DNA of 64,000 bases from Acidobacteriota bacterium (GTDB taxonomy: Bacteria; Acidobacteriota; Terriglobia; Acidiferrales; UBA7541). Under the pieces are notes generated by a model. That model was given only the letters and a program-made list of their open reading frames with translations, made no database searches and was not told the origin of the DNA. The first letter of the stretch is position 1; the number at the start of each line of letters is the position of its first letter. Where the stretch lies: the NCBI GenBank assembly GCA_016201285.1, contig JACQDE010000086.1, positions 17,545 through 81,544 on the forward strand. Direction: 5' to 3'. Of this stretch, positions 51,167 to 59,808 are shown one piece after another. The translations under genes and the position numbers were made by a program.

Positions 51167-51625
51167 CTACAGCTCGTCCGCCATCACCTTTGTGTTCCGC
51201 ACCAGCCCGCTCAGCGTCCGCTTGCGTAAATCGTCAAACGTCGTTTCGAACAGGATCTTTTCCACCGCGTTCTGCACCTCCTGCCACACCTGCTTCAATC
51301 CGCACGAATCGCTCTCCGGGCACGCGTAGGTGTTCCGCAGGTTCACTTCGATGCAGCTTGACTGGGAAAACTTCCCGTCCACCACGCGCAGCACTTCTCC
51401 TATCGTCACCTGTTCCGGGGGTTTCGCCAGCCGGTAGCCGCCTTTCACGCCCCGCCGGCTCTCCAGCACCCCGGCCTTTTTCAGGCTCAACAGGATGTGC
51501 TCCAGGTACTTCGCCGGGATTCGATGCTGCGCCGCCACTTCCTGAATGGTCACCACGCTCGGGTACCTCAGGCTCAGGTGCAGCACCGCCTTCGCCGCGT
51601 ATTCGCCTTTGGCGCTGATTCGCAT
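51167..51625 (-). CDS. Rrf2-family transcriptional regulator with Fe-S type cysteines
   Basis: 152 residues from ATG 51625. MRISAKGEYAAKAVLHLSL, then TIQEVAAQHRIPAKYLEHILLSLKKAGVLESRRGVKGGYRLAKPPEQVTIGEVLRVVDG is a standard Rrf2 winged helix. Three cysteines (Cys91, Cys102, Cys108) are spaced as in IscR/NsrR-type cluster ligands, so it may sense Fe-S status, NO or redox state. It lies between the ferredoxin and the type III PKS genes, divergent from the latter. Confidence 0.9.
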   Translation of the reverse strand: MRISAKGEYAAKAVLHLSLRYPSVVTIQEVAAQHRIPAKYLEHILLSLKKAGVLESRRGVKGGYRLAKPPEQVTIGEVLRVVDGKFSQSSCIEVNLRNTYACPESDSCGLKQVWQEVQNAVEKILFETTFDDLRKRTLSGLVRNTKVMADEL

Positions 51626-51788
51626 GGGTCGGGAATCCCTACCTTCACAGTCTACATTCTCACCCTCTCCTGCCTGCGTCAATCGAACCAATCTCCCTCG
51701 CCTTCTGCCTGTTCGTCCTTCTCTTGCCCTTTCTGGTCACTTTTCGTAGGTCCGTCCGGCCGATTCCTGCATCCAAAGGAATATCTAT

Positions 51789-52901
51789 ATGAGCATAGCT
51801 GAGGGCGCGCTTGTACTTTCTCCGGAGAGCCTGACTCGCTGCGCCGCGCCGGTCCTTCTCTCCTGCTCCACGGCGGTCCCGCCGCGCCGCTTCTCTCAGG
51901 AGGAGGCTTTCTCCCTCTGCGGCTATTCGAGCTCGCGCATCCGCCAGATTTTCCTGAATAGTGACATTGACTTTCGCCATTTCTGGCTCGATCCCGCGGG
52001 CTTTGCGCCCAACGAGACTCCTGACCAGCTTCATGCGCGCTACCTGGAAGGCGCGCGCCATCTCGCCGGCCTGGCGGCGCGGCGCGCGCTCGACCAGGCC
52101 CGCTTTTCTCCCGCCGGCATAGACTGCATTCTTGTCGCCTCCTGCACTGGCTATCTCTGCCCCGATCTTTCCACGTTGCTCGTCAGTGATCTGGGCTTGC
52201 GCCGCGACATCCAGCGCGGTGCTCTGCTCGGCCACGGTTGCGCCGGCGCCCTGCCGCTGCTTCAGCGGGCCAGCGACCACGCCCGTGCCAATCCCGGCAG
52301 CCGCGTCCTTGCGGTGGCCGTTGAAATTTGTTCGGCCTGTTATTTCTTCGACACCTCGATGGAAACCATCATCGGCAATGCCATCTGCGCTGACGGCGCC
52401 GCTGCTTTTGTCCTCTCCGCCAGCGGCAACGCGACCCCCGCGCAAGATGGCAGTGGCGCCGCTCCGCCGCCGTGCGTGTTGGGATTTCAGTCGATTCTCG
52501 ATCCGGCTCAGCTCGACAAAGTTGGCTTCGAGCACCGCGACGGCAGGCTCCGCATTGTGCTGGCCGCCGAAATCCGCGATCTCGCCGGGCCTATCATTAA
52601 CCGCTGCCTCGACTCGCTGCTGCTGCCCCGCGGTCTTCGCCGTAGCGATATTCGCTTCTGGATTCTTCATCCCGGTGGCCGCAAGGTGCTCGACGCTGCT
52701 TCGGAATTCCTCGGTCTTGCGGAGGAGCAATTGCGCTTCTCGCGCCGCGTTCTCCGCGATTTTGGTAATATGTCCTCGCCCACAGTTCTTTTTGTTCTGG
52801 ACTCGGTGCGCCGCTCCGGAGAGCCGCGTCCCGGCGATTATGGCGTGCTCCTCGCGCTCGGCCCGGGCTTCGCCGCCGAAGCTGCGCTCCTTCGCTGGTA
52901 G
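51789..52901 (+). CDS. Type III polyketide synthase (chalcone/stilbene synthase-like)
   Basis: 370 residues, ATG with AAAGGA eight bases upstream. The thiolase fold carries the type III PKS triad: Cys151 in GHGCAGALP, His294 in WILHPGG and Asn327 in FGNMSSP, plus VASCTGYLCPDLS and the C-terminal ALGPGF motif. These enzymes build alkylpyrones, alkylresorcinols or related phenolics from acyl-CoA starters and malonyl-CoA. A FabH-like role is less likely because of the HPGG/GNMSS spacing. No tailoring enzyme lies next to it; a CuA-type cupredoxin follows. Confidence 0.85.
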   Translation: MSIAEGALVLSPESLTRCAAPVLLSCSTAVPPRRFSQEEAFSLCGYSSSRIRQIFLNSDIDFRHFWLDPAGFAPNETPDQLHARYLEGARHLAGLAARRALDQARFSPAGIDCILVASCTGYLCPDLSTLLVSDLGLRRDIQRGALLGHGCAGALPLLQRASDHARANPGSRVLAVAVEICSACYFFDTSMETIIGNAICADGAAAFVLSASGNATPAQDGSGAAPPPCVLGFQSILDPAQLDKVGFEHRDGRLRIVLAAEIRDLAGPIINRCLDSLLLPRGLRRSDIRFWILHPGGRKVLDAASEFLGLAEEQLRFSRRVLRDFGNMSSPTVLFVLDSVRRSGEPRPGDYGVLLALGPGFAAEAALLRW

Positions 52902-52982
52902 CCGTTGCCGGATTTTGTCCCGGGCGCAGCCGTGCAAGACCGGCGTGGGTTCGCATCGAATCGTTTGTTGGAGGATCTTGCT

Positions 52983-53405
52983 TTGAAGAACTGCATCTCA
53001 GTGGTTGTTCTTTTTCTCGGTTGTTTGTTCTTTGTCAGCGGGCGTGCCCATCTTGCGGCCCAATCGCAGGGTGGCGATTCCGCTCAGGTCATCGAAATGA
53101 CCGCCAAAAAGTACGAATTCTCGCCGGGCGAAATTCGCGTGAAGAAAGGAACTCGCGTTCAGCTCAAAATTCGCGCCACTGACCGTGCTCACGGCATCAA
53201 GATCCGTCTCTATCCCGACGGCGCCCCGGAGTCCGGTGATCCCGGTCTGCGCATGGCCGAAGCCCAGGACAACTTCAAGCTCGACCACAATCAGGAGCGC
53301 GTCATCGAATTTGTCGCCGAGCGCCCCGGTGCCTACACTTTCCGCTGCTCTGTCTTCTGCGGTTTCGGCCACCGCGGCATGTCTGGCAAGCTCATCGTCA
53401 AGTAG
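52983..53405 (+). CDS. Exported cupredoxin with CuA-type ligand set
   Basis: 140 residues from TTG 52983 (GGAGG eight bases upstream); an earlier TTG is less likely. A signal segment (NCISVVVLFLGCLFFVSG) precedes a cupredoxin domain: IEMTAKKYEFSPGEIRVKKGTRVQLKI. Ligands His70 (RAHGI), Cys122, Cys126, His130 and Met133 (CSVFCGFGHRGM) match the CuA site of cytochrome oxidase subunit II and nitrous oxide reductase (C-x3-C-x3-H-x2-M). Without the COX2 membrane hairpin it is a stand-alone periplasmic copper protein, probably electron transfer or copper handling. Confidence 0.87.
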   Translation: MKNCISVVVLFLGCLFFVSGRAHLAAQSQGGDSAQVIEMTAKKYEFSPGEIRVKKGTRVQLKIRATDRAHGIKIRLYPDGAPESGDPGLRMAEAQDNFKLDHNQERVIEFVAERPGAYTFRCSVFCGFGHRGMSGKLIVK

Positions 53406-53476
53406 GACGGGCTTCCCAGCCCGTCCGCTCAGGACCGCAATGATGTGTCTTTGTCGGAGCGGGCGGCCGTGCCCGC
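53405..53476. repeat. Two hairpins between convergent genes
   Basis: GGACGGGCT/AGCCCGTCC (53405-53426, 9-bp perfect stem, TCCC loop) overlaps the cupredoxin stop; GCGGGC/GCCCGC lies at 53459-53476. They resemble REP units and may act as terminators. Confidence 0.55.
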
Positions 53477-53486
53477 CCATCGCGCT

Positions 53487-53858
53487 TCATTCCCACTCGA
53501 TCTTTGGCCTCTCGGCTTTCGGGTCATCCTCTCTCTTTGTCAGTGCCTTCACCCACTCTCGCAGCTCTGCCCGAAAGTTTTCCAGCATCAATCCCCGGTA
53601 GCCGGCAGGGAACTGCTCCAACTTCTTCAGTCCCTTTTGCAGTAGCGACTTCGCTCCCGCGCGGTTCCCTTGCGCATAGTGGTGGAACGCCGCGGATACC
53701 TGCGTGATGGCCTGCAGAAATGTCTTGTTCGGCTCCCGCGCATCCAGCCAGATTGCCTCCCAGCTCTCATGCGCTTCAAAAAACTTCTGAGCGTTAAACA
53801 ACTCCACGCCTTGTCGGAACTGCTCCCGGGCCTCCGCACCTTCACCCCGATCCTTCAA
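53487..53858 (-). CDS. DUF309 family protein
   Basis: 123 residues from TTG 53858, preceded by AAGGAG at four bases; the upstream open frame is a shadow of the opposite-strand gene. The family signature FNAQKFFEAHESWEAIWLDAREPNKTFLQAITQVSAAFHHYAQGN is complete, with the helix pair KSLLQKGLKKLEQFP. DUF309 proteins are all-helical; function unknown. The gene is divergent from the B3/B4 gene. Confidence 0.85.
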   Translation of the reverse strand: MKDRGEGAEAREQFRQGVELFNAQKFFEAHESWEAIWLDAREPNKTFLQAITQVSAAFHHYAQGNRAGAKSLLQKGLKKLEQFPAGYRGLMLENFRAELREWVKALTKREDDPKAERPKIEWE

Positions 53859-53930
53859 TTTGCTCCTTCCGCCTGTCTCTCGGCATAATACCAGCCTCGA
53901 TTCCGGTCTTTCGGAGCCGCGGGCGCTTTC

Positions 53931-54584
53931 ATGTCCATCGCCATCCAGATTCCCGGCGTCAAGCTCGGTCTCATCGAAGCCAGTGGTGTGCAAGTGCAAC
54001 TCGTCCACCCCGGCCTCGCCGCCGAAATGGATTCCGTCTGCGACCGTATCCGCCGCACGCACACGATCGACCAGGTCGCCCTGCTCGACTCTGTCCGCGG
54101 CGTTCGTGCGATGTTTCGCGCCTGGGGTGTGGACCCCTCGCGCTACCGCCCTTCCTCCGAAGCCCTTCTTCGCCGCGTCGTTCAGGGCAAGGGCCTCTAT
54201 CGCATCTCCAACGTCGTGGACGTATGCAATCTTTGCTCGATCGAAACCGGCTGGCCCTTCGGTCTCTATGACAGCGCCCACCTCGCCCCGCCCATTGCCA
54301 TGCGCCTGGGCCAGAACGGCGAATCTTATGAGGGCATCGGCAAGCAGACCTGGCATCTGGCCGGCCGTCCCATTCTGGTGGACTCGCGCGGTCCATTCGG
54401 TTGTCCGATCAGCGATTCCACCCGCACCATGATCACGGAGGCGACGCGCTCGCTCTTCAGCGTCATCTTCGCGCCCGCATCGGTCTCGGAGGCGAACTTG
54501 CAGCATGCGCTGGAGCGCTATGCACAACGCCTCGAATCTTTTGCTTCGGCGCGCACCGCGCGCTTATCGGTCATCTTTTCGTGA
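53931..54584 (+). CDS. B3/B4 tRNA-binding domain protein
   Basis: 217 residues. The B3/B4 domain of the phenylalanyl-tRNA synthetase beta chain stands alone here: SRYRPSSEALLRRVVQGKGLYRISNVVDVCNLCSIETGWPFGLYD is the clearest stretch. Stand-alone B3/B4 proteins may edit or bind mischarged tRNA, but this is not established. ATG start without a strong ribosome site. It diverges from the DUF309 gene. Confidence 0.87.
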   Translation: MSIAIQIPGVKLGLIEASGVQVQLVHPGLAAEMDSVCDRIRRTHTIDQVALLDSVRGVRAMFRAWGVDPSRYRPSSEALLRRVVQGKGLYRISNVVDVCNLCSIETGWPFGLYDSAHLAPPIAMRLGQNGESYEGIGKQTWHLAGRPILVDSRGPFGCPISDSTRTMITEATRSLFSVIFAPASVSEANLQHALERYAQRLESFASARTARLSVIFS

Positions 54585-54652
54585 GTTCGTAAATTCGATT
54601 TTTCTCCTGTGCTGCGTTATGCTTTTCCTTCACAATTCCGCGGGGTGACCGC

Positions 54653-56803
54653 TTGCCGAAGCTGCATCTGTGTTTCTTAATTCATTCGCACCAGCCCGCC
54701 GGTAATTTCGAGGACGTGCTCGAGCGCGCCTACGAGCATTCCTACAAGCCGTTCCTCGAACTTCTGGTGCGCCACCCGGCCGTCCACATGGGTTTGCACT
54801 ATTCTGGCTCGCTGCTCGAATGGATCGAGAAAGCCCATCCGGAGTTTTTTGAGCTTCTCCGCAGTCTCGTCCAGCGCGGCCAGGTGGAGCTCATCGGCGG
54901 CGGCTTTTACGAGCCCATCCTGATCTCGATTCCTCTGGGCGATCGCCTCGAACAAATCCGCCGCCTGAGCGACTACCTGGAGAAGCACTTCGGCCGCCGC
55001 CCCGAGGGCGCTTGGCTCGCCGAGCGCGTCTGGGAGCCGCAACTCCCGTCCACACTGGCTCTCGCCGGCGTGGGTTATACGCTCGTTGACGACGTCCACT
55101 TCCTGGCCGCAGGCTTTGAGCCTTCCCAGATTCACGGCTATTACACCGCGGAAGACCTCGGCTCTGCCGTGAAACTGATCCCCGGCCTGCAGAAACTCCG
55201 TTATCTTGTGCCCTTCGCCGGCGTCGAGGAAAACATCGCTTTTCTCCGTTCCTTCGCCGCCGAGCATCCCGGCGGGCTCGCCGCCATGGGCGACGATTGC
55301 GAAAAATTCGGCGTCTGGCCCGGCACCTGGAAGCACTGCTTCGTGGACGGCTGGCTCGAGCGCTTTTTCACCGCGCTCGAGGAAAATGCTGATTGGCTCG
55401 TCACCATCACGCCCGGTGATTATCTCGCTGCCAACCCGCCGCTCGGCCGCGCCGATCTGCCCACCGCCTCCTACTCGGAGATGATGGAATGGGCCCTGCC
55501 CACCGGGACCCGCCAGCGCTTCCATCAGGTCCAGCGGGAATTCTCCGGGCGCCCGGATGTCTCCTCCTTCCTGCGCGGGAGCTGCTGGCGCAGTTTTTTC
55601 AGCAAGTACGCCGAAGCCAATCTCCTGCACAAGAAGATGCTCCATGTCTCCGGCAAGATTCGCCAGCTCGCCGCCTCCACGCGCCGCGGCCTGCCCCTTC
55701 GCCGCGCCCTTGACGACGCCACCTCTCATCTCCTTCGCGGCCAGTGCAACGACGCTTATTGGCATGGCGTCTTCGGCGGTCTCTATGCGCCGCACCTCCG
55801 CACCACGCTCTGGCGCGACCTCATCCGCGCCGAAAAAATTGCCGATGCCGCGGAACAGGCTCGCTCCAGTTATGCGGAACTTGCCCGTCTCGATTTTGAT
55901 TCTGACGGCCGCGAGGACCTTTACCTCATCACTGAAAGCTTCGCCGTGCTCTTCCACCCTGCGGACGGCGCCACCGTTCCCCTTCTCGATTACCGCCCCA
56001 GCGACGTCACCCTCGTCAACTCTCTCCAGCGCCGCCCGGAGGCTTATCACGCCCGCCTGCGCGATGCCGCCTCCGGTGGGGCGAAAGCCGTTGCTTCCAT
56101 TCACGACCAGCTCAAGGTCAAGGAGGAAGGCCTCGAGCGCCGCCTCCGTTATGACCAGTGGCCCCGCCACGCCTTCCGCCTCCTGCTCTTTCCTCCGTGG
56201 AAGACGCTTGCCGACTACGAATCCCTCATGCTCGACGCCAGCGGTCCCTTTGCCGCCGGCGCCTTCGACGTGGCTTCCGCCTCCGCCGAAAAAATAGAAT
56301 TTCTGCGCGAGGGCCCCCTGGTCGCGCCGACATCGCCGGGAATCAACGCCTCATCCGCTCCGTTCTTGCGTGCGGGCAAGACCTTTTCCTTCTCCCGCTC
56401 CGAAAACGTCGGCGAGATTGCCTGCGACCTCAGTCTTTCGCACTCTTACCCCGAGCCTGTTCGCCTCCGCGTCGGCCTCGAGATCATCCTCAATCTCCTC
56501 GCTCCCACGGCCTCCGACCGCTACTTCGAATCCGACGGCGCACGCCACCCGCTTTCCTTTTCCGGCGAGCTCGCGTCTCCCGTACTTCGCGTTGTGGACG
56601 AATGGCAAAACGTCTCCGCAATTCTTGATGCCCCCGGCGCGTCCAGCTTTTGGATTGCCCCCATCGAAACCGTTTCCGAATCCGAAGACGGTTTCGAGCG
56701 CGTGTATCAGGGTTCCCAGATCATGCCCGTCTGGTCCCTCGAACTCACTCCCAATACCCCTTGGACCGCCCGCCTCTCTCTCCGCCTCTCCACCGCTCGA
56801 TAG
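54653..56803 (+). CDS. GH57 4-alpha-glucanotransferase/alpha-amylase
   Basis: 716 residues, TTG start behind GGGGTGA. Motif 1 HSHQP (11-15), GGGFYEPIL (82-90), nucleophile Glu124 in AWLAERVWEP, acid/base Asp214 in MGDDCEKFGVWP; these positions closely match the Thermococcus litoralis enzyme. A C-terminal beta domain (about 395-715, DUF1925/1926-like) completes the family architecture. It transfers maltooligosaccharide units in glycogen or maltodextrin metabolism, in the cytosol (no signal peptide). No other glycogen gene is adjacent. Confidence 0.9.
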   Translation: MPKLHLCFLIHSHQPAGNFEDVLERAYEHSYKPFLELLVRHPAVHMGLHYSGSLLEWIEKAHPEFFELLRSLVQRGQVELIGGGFYEPILISIPLGDRLEQIRRLSDYLEKHFGRRPEGAWLAERVWEPQLPSTLALAGVGYTLVDDVHFLAAGFEPSQIHGYYTAEDLGSAVKLIPGLQKLRYLVPFAGVEENIAFLRSFAAEHPGGLAAMGDDCEKFGVWPGTWKHCFVDGWLERFFTALEENADWLVTITPGDYLAANPPLGRADLPTASYSEMMEWALPTGTRQRFHQVQREFSGRPDVSSFLRGSCWRSFFSKYAEANLLHKKMLHVSGKIRQLAASTRRGLPLRRALDDATSHLLRGQCNDAYWHGVFGGLYAPHLRTTLWRDLIRAEKIADAAEQARSSYAELARLDFDSDGREDLYLITESFAVLFHPADGATVPLLDYRPSDVTLVNSLQRRPEAYHARLRDAASGGAKAVASIHDQLKVKEEGLERRLRYDQWPRHAFRLLLFPPWKTLADYESLMLDASGPFAAGAFDVASASAEKIEFLREGPLVAPTSPGINASSAPFLRAGKTFSFSRSENVGEIACDLSLSHSYPEPVRLRVGLEIILNLLAPTASDRYFESDGARHPLSFSGELASPVLRVVDEWQNVSAILDAPGASSFWIAPIETVSESEDGFERVYQGSQIMPVWSLELTPNTPWTARLSLRLSTAR

Positions 56804-56857
56804 TCCCGTTGCCCTCCCTCTCTCCCTCTGCTAGAGTCTTGCCTTCGGAGGCCAACG

Positions 56858-57031
56858 ATGGCAGTGAGCAAGGAACTTCTCGAGATCCTCATTTGCCCGC
56901 TCTGCAAGACTCCGGTCAGGCTGACGCCGGATAACAATGGCCTGAAGTGTTCCACCTGCCGTCGCGTCTATCCCATCCGGGACGACATTCCCGTTATGCT
57001 GGTGGACGAAGCCCGCATTGATGCTGAGTAG
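56858..57031 (+). CDS. Trm112/UPF0434-like small zinc protein
   Basis: 57 residues, ATG with GGAGG six bases upstream. MAVSKELLEILICPLCKTPV, then LKCSTCRRVYPIRDDIPVMLVDEA is the whole family signature with CxxC twice (Cys13, Cys16, Cys31, Cys34). Members are small methyltransferase partners or of unknown function (YcaR type), commonly next to LPS or heptose genes. It overlaps the start of the heptosyltransferase gene by 11 bases. Confidence 0.88.
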   Translation: MAVSKELLEILICPLCKTPVRLTPDNNGLKCSTCRRVYPIRDDIPVMLVDEARIDAE

Positions 57032-58100
57032 CGCTTCTCGCATCCTCGAATCCCTTCCGCAGAGCGCGGAAATCCTCATCATCCGCCTGCGCTCTCTCGG
57101 CGATGTGGTCATGCTCACGCCGGCACTCACTGCGCTGCACGCTTGGCGTCCTGACCTGCAGCTCTGCGTTCTCGTCGAACCGCCCTTCGCCGCGGTGCTG
57201 GAGGGAAACCCCGCCATCGCGGAAGTTCTCCTCCATCGGGATTTCTTCACCACCGCGCGCTTGCTCCGCCGGCGTCGTTTTTCCGTTACCTTCAACCAGC
57301 ACGGCGGCCCCACCAGCGCGTTTTTCACTGCCGCTGCCGGTTCTCCCGCGCGCGTCTGCTGGTCGCATTGCCAGTTCGGCTTTCTGTACAACCTGCGCAT
57401 TCCCGATGTCGGCGCGCTTGATGCCCGCAAGCACTTCCACACCGTCGAGCATCGCCTCACGCAGTTCTACTGGGCCGGCCTGCCGCCTTCGTCCATCCCG
57501 CCCGCGCAGGTCTTTCCCCAGCCGGACGCCCTTGCCTCCGTCGAGCAATTGCTCGCCGCCAGCGGCATCGTGCCCCGCGCTCCGTTCGCCGTCCTCCACC
57601 CCGGCGCCGCCTATTTCACCAAGCGCTGGGCGCTTGAGCACTTTGCTGCCGCGGCCCAGTGGTTGCACGCACAGCATGGCTTGAACCCCGTGGTCGTCCT
57701 CGGCCCCGGCGACCGCGAACTCGTTCCCGCTGTTCGCCGCCTGTTTGCGCCTCCGGCCGTGGTCTTCGATTCGCTCTCGCTCCGCGAATTGATTGCCCTG
57801 ATTTCGCGTGCGCGTCTTGTTCTTGGCAATGATAGTGGCCCCGCGCATCTCGCCACCGCCGCGGGCCGCCCCGTCGCGGTCATTTTCGGCTCCAGCGATT
57901 CCGTTACTTGGCGTCCCTGGCAGGTGCCTCATCGCGTCGTGCAGAACGAATTTTCGTGCAATCCCTGTCGCGGCGATCGCTGCTATGCTTTCCCGGAGCC
58001 TCGTTGTATTCTGTCCGTCACGCTGGAGCAGGTGCGCGACGCTTGTAATGCGCTCCTTGCTGAAACCCGGAACGTCGTACAGCTTTCCGCCCCGGCGTGA
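57021..58100 (+). CDS. Glycosyltransferase family 9 (heptosyltransferase-like)
   Basis: 359 residues from ATG 57021. IIRLRSLGDVVMLTPALTAL is the GT9 N-terminal signature; FAVLHPGAAYFTKRWALEHFAAAAQWL and VLGNDSGPAHLATAAGRPVAVIFGSSDSVTWRPW form the nucleotide-sugar site of the C-terminal Rossmann domain. CNPCRGDRCYAFPEPRCI is a Cys-rich loop seen in this family. It transfers heptose from ADP-heptose to the LPS inner core at the cytosolic face. A heptose-7-phosphate kinase gene follows, supporting that role. Confidence 0.88.
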   Translation: MLSSASRILESLPQSAEILIIRLRSLGDVVMLTPALTALHAWRPDLQLCVLVEPPFAAVLEGNPAIAEVLLHRDFFTTARLLRRRRFSVTFNQHGGPTSAFFTAAAGSPARVCWSHCQFGFLYNLRIPDVGALDARKHFHTVEHRLTQFYWAGLPPSSIPPAQVFPQPDALASVEQLLAASGIVPRAPFAVLHPGAAYFTKRWALEHFAAAAQWLHAQHGLNPVVVLGPGDRELVPAVRRLFAPPAVVFDSLSLRELIALISRARLVLGNDSGPAHLATAAGRPVAVIFGSSDSVTWRPWQVPHRVVQNEFSCNPCRGDRCYAFPEPRCILSVTLEQVRDACNALLAETRNVVQLSAPA

Positions 58101-58136
58101 ACGAACCCCGAAATCAACAGTTGGGAAATAGGCGAT

Positions 58137-58231
58137 GGAAAATAGAAAACTGAAATGGGCTCAGGAACCACGCCGCCGTCGGCTGCGGCTGGCCGGGTTT
58201 CCTGTTTTCTATTTTCTGTTTTCTATTTTCC
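58137..58231. repeat. AT-rich inverted repeat between heptosyltransferase and kinase genes
   Basis: GGAAAATAGAAAAC (58137-58150) has two inverse partners: GTTTTCTATTTTC at 58204-58216 and the full 14-base complement at 58218-58231. The arms are AT-rich in an otherwise GC-rich region, and the 53-base loop is GC-rich (ccgccgtcggctgcgg). Confidence 0.75.
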
Positions 58232-58241
58232 TTTTCATACG

Positions 58242-59300
58242 ATGAGCCACTCTCCGTCAAAGCCTTCACTCTCTCGCCTGAAGCGTTATGTTCGGTCCTT
58301 TTCCGCCCGCCGCCTCGGCGTCCTCGGCGACTGGATGCTCGACCGCTACATTTGGGGCAGTCCAACGAAGCTCTCGCCGGAAGCCCCTGTTCCGGTTGTG
58401 GAGTTCGAAAAGGAAGACTTGGTTCTCGGTGGCGCTGGCAATGTCGCCGCCAACCTCGTCGCCCTCGGCGCCGGCGTCGTGCCGTTTGGTGCTTCCGGAA
58501 AAGATGGTGCGGCTGATTCTCTTCGCGAAAAAATTCGTGACCTGGACATGCCGGAGAAGGGAATTATCGAAGATTCCGCGCGCTTGACCACCATCAAAAC
58601 GCGCATCATTGCCCGCCATCAGCAAATTGTCCGTGTGGACCGCGAAACCCGCGCCCCTCTTCGTCCGGAGATGGAAGAGCTGCTCATTCGCCGCGCCATG
58701 GCTGCGCTTCCCAGCCTCCAGGCCCTGGTGCTTTCCGACTACGACAAAGGCGTGGTCACCGATGAGCTGGCCTCCCGCGTCCTGGGCGCTTGCGCCAAAC
58801 TCGGCATCAAGTCCTTCGTCAAGCCCAAGTGGTCTATGCTCGCTACGTATCCCGGCGCGACCGTCATCGTCCTGAATCGCGGCGAAGCCAGTTTTTTGGT
58901 CTCACGCGCTCTCGACGACGACGAATCCGTCGAGCAAGCCGGCGCTCAGTTGTTGGAGAAGTTCAAATGTCCCGCGGTGATCATCACCCGCGGCGAGAAG
59001 GGAATGAGCGTCCTCGAGATGGACGCCGCAAAGGCCGTCCACATCTCCGCCACCAGCCACGAGCCGCCGGCCGGCCGCCTTGGCCAGCGCGCGCAACACC
59101 ATTCTTCTGGGCGGCAGGTCTTCGACGTCACCGGCGCCGGCGATACCGTCCTCGCTACGCTGGCCCTCGCCGTTTCTGCGGGCGCCTCGCTGCGAGAAGC
59201 GGCCCTCCTCGCCAACGCTGCTGCCGGCGTCGCCGTCGGCAAACTTGGCACTGCCACTGTTTCTCCCGCCGAACTCCTCGCCGCCCTCCGCGATCTTTAG
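58242..59300 (+). CDS. D-glycero-D-manno-heptose-7-phosphate kinase (RfaE1/HldE kinase domain)
   Basis: 352 residues from ATG 58242. The PfkB-type fold shows RLGVLGDWMLDRYIWGSPTKLSPEAPVPVVEF, GGAGNVAANLVALGA, QQIVRVDRETR, VLSDYDKGVVT, FVKPKWSM and the anion-hole motif FDVTGAGDTVLATLAL. There is no nucleotidyltransferase half, so this is the stand-alone kinase. It feeds ADP-heptose synthesis for LPS, consistent with the upstream heptosyltransferase. A ~20-residue insertion before the FDVTGAGD motif (SHEPPAGRLGQRAQHHSSGR) is unusual. Confidence 0.92.
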   Translation: MSHSPSKPSLSRLKRYVRSFSARRLGVLGDWMLDRYIWGSPTKLSPEAPVPVVEFEKEDLVLGGAGNVAANLVALGAGVVPFGASGKDGAADSLREKIRDLDMPEKGIIEDSARLTTIKTRIIARHQQIVRVDRETRAPLRPEMEELLIRRAMAALPSLQALVLSDYDKGVVTDELASRVLGACAKLGIKSFVKPKWSMLATYPGATVIVLNRGEASFLVSRALDDDESVEQAGAQLLEKFKCPAVIITRGEKGMSVLEMDAAKAVHISATSHEPPAGRLGQRAQHHSSGRQVFDVTGAGDTVLATLALAVSAGASLREAALLANAAAGVAVGKLGTATVSPAELLAALRDL

Positions 59301-59304
59301 GAAC

Positions 59305-59330
59305 TTGTAGCGGCGGCTTCATGCCACCGC
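59305..59330. repeat. TTGTAGCGGCGGC REP-like palindrome
   Basis: GCGGCGGC (59310-59317) pairs imperfectly with GCCACCGC (59323-59330). Same lead-in as the copies at 42206 and 44852. Confidence 0.55.
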
Positions 59331-59349
59331 TTCTATCTATCCAACGCTC

Positions 59350-59802
59350 TTACGGCGCGAACCCGATCGAAAGGTCCCGGCTCTCGATCCACAGCCGCAC
59401 TTCTTTCGTCCGGTAATTCTTCACTGTGTCGTTGTTGCCCGGGAAAGCGTCAAACGGGCTCAGCTCGACCACCACAATCACGCCGCTGGCTCCGCTCTTC
59501 TTCTGTGCTGTCTCGATGCGGTAACTCTTGATGGGTCCGTAAAAACCGTTGGGGCCCCAGTCGTCCACGAAATCCTTGTAGCTGTAGCTGCTCGTCGGCT
59601 TCCAGATCTGGTACGCCTTCTGCATGTCGCTGACGATCACTGCCTGCAGGAACTCCTCCACTGTCTTCTTCTCATTGTGGAAGCGGAGCACCCACCAGAT
59701 GCCGATGGCCACCAGCAGCACGAAGATCGCGCCGGTCACCACCCATCGCCGCAGCTTTGATTCCGGCTCTTCGCCGGTCGAGTCCAGCAGTCCCACCGCC
59801 AC
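59350..59802 (-). CDS. Membrane-anchored protein of unknown function
   Basis: 150 residues with one N-terminal membrane helix (about 19-40, WVVTGAIFVLLVAIGIWWVL) and a periplasmic alpha+beta domain (YSYKDFVDDWGPNGFYGPIKSYRIETAQ). GTG 59802 or GTG 59796 could start it; the latter has GGAG at better spacing. It lies six bases after the ABC permease gene, so it is probably the last gene of the export operon. No family recognised. Confidence 0.65.
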   Translation of the reverse strand: MAVGLLDSTGEEPESKLRRWVVTGAIFVLLVAIGIWWVLRFHNEKKTVEEFLQAVIVSDMQKAYQIWKPTSSYSYKDFVDDWGPNGFYGPIKSYRIETAQKKSGASGVIVVVELSPFDAFPGNNDTVKNYRTKEVRLWIESRDLSIGFAP

Positions 59803-59808
59803 CTCCGC

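Noticed and set aside
51789..52901. FabH (KAS III) call
   Set aside because: The spacing and wording of the Cys, HPGG and GNMSS motifs and the terminal GPGF fit type III PKS better.
53859..54527. Upstream part of the minus-strand DUF309 frame
   Set aside because: It is antisense to the B3/B4 gene; the DUF309 family begins at the TTG with AAGGAG.
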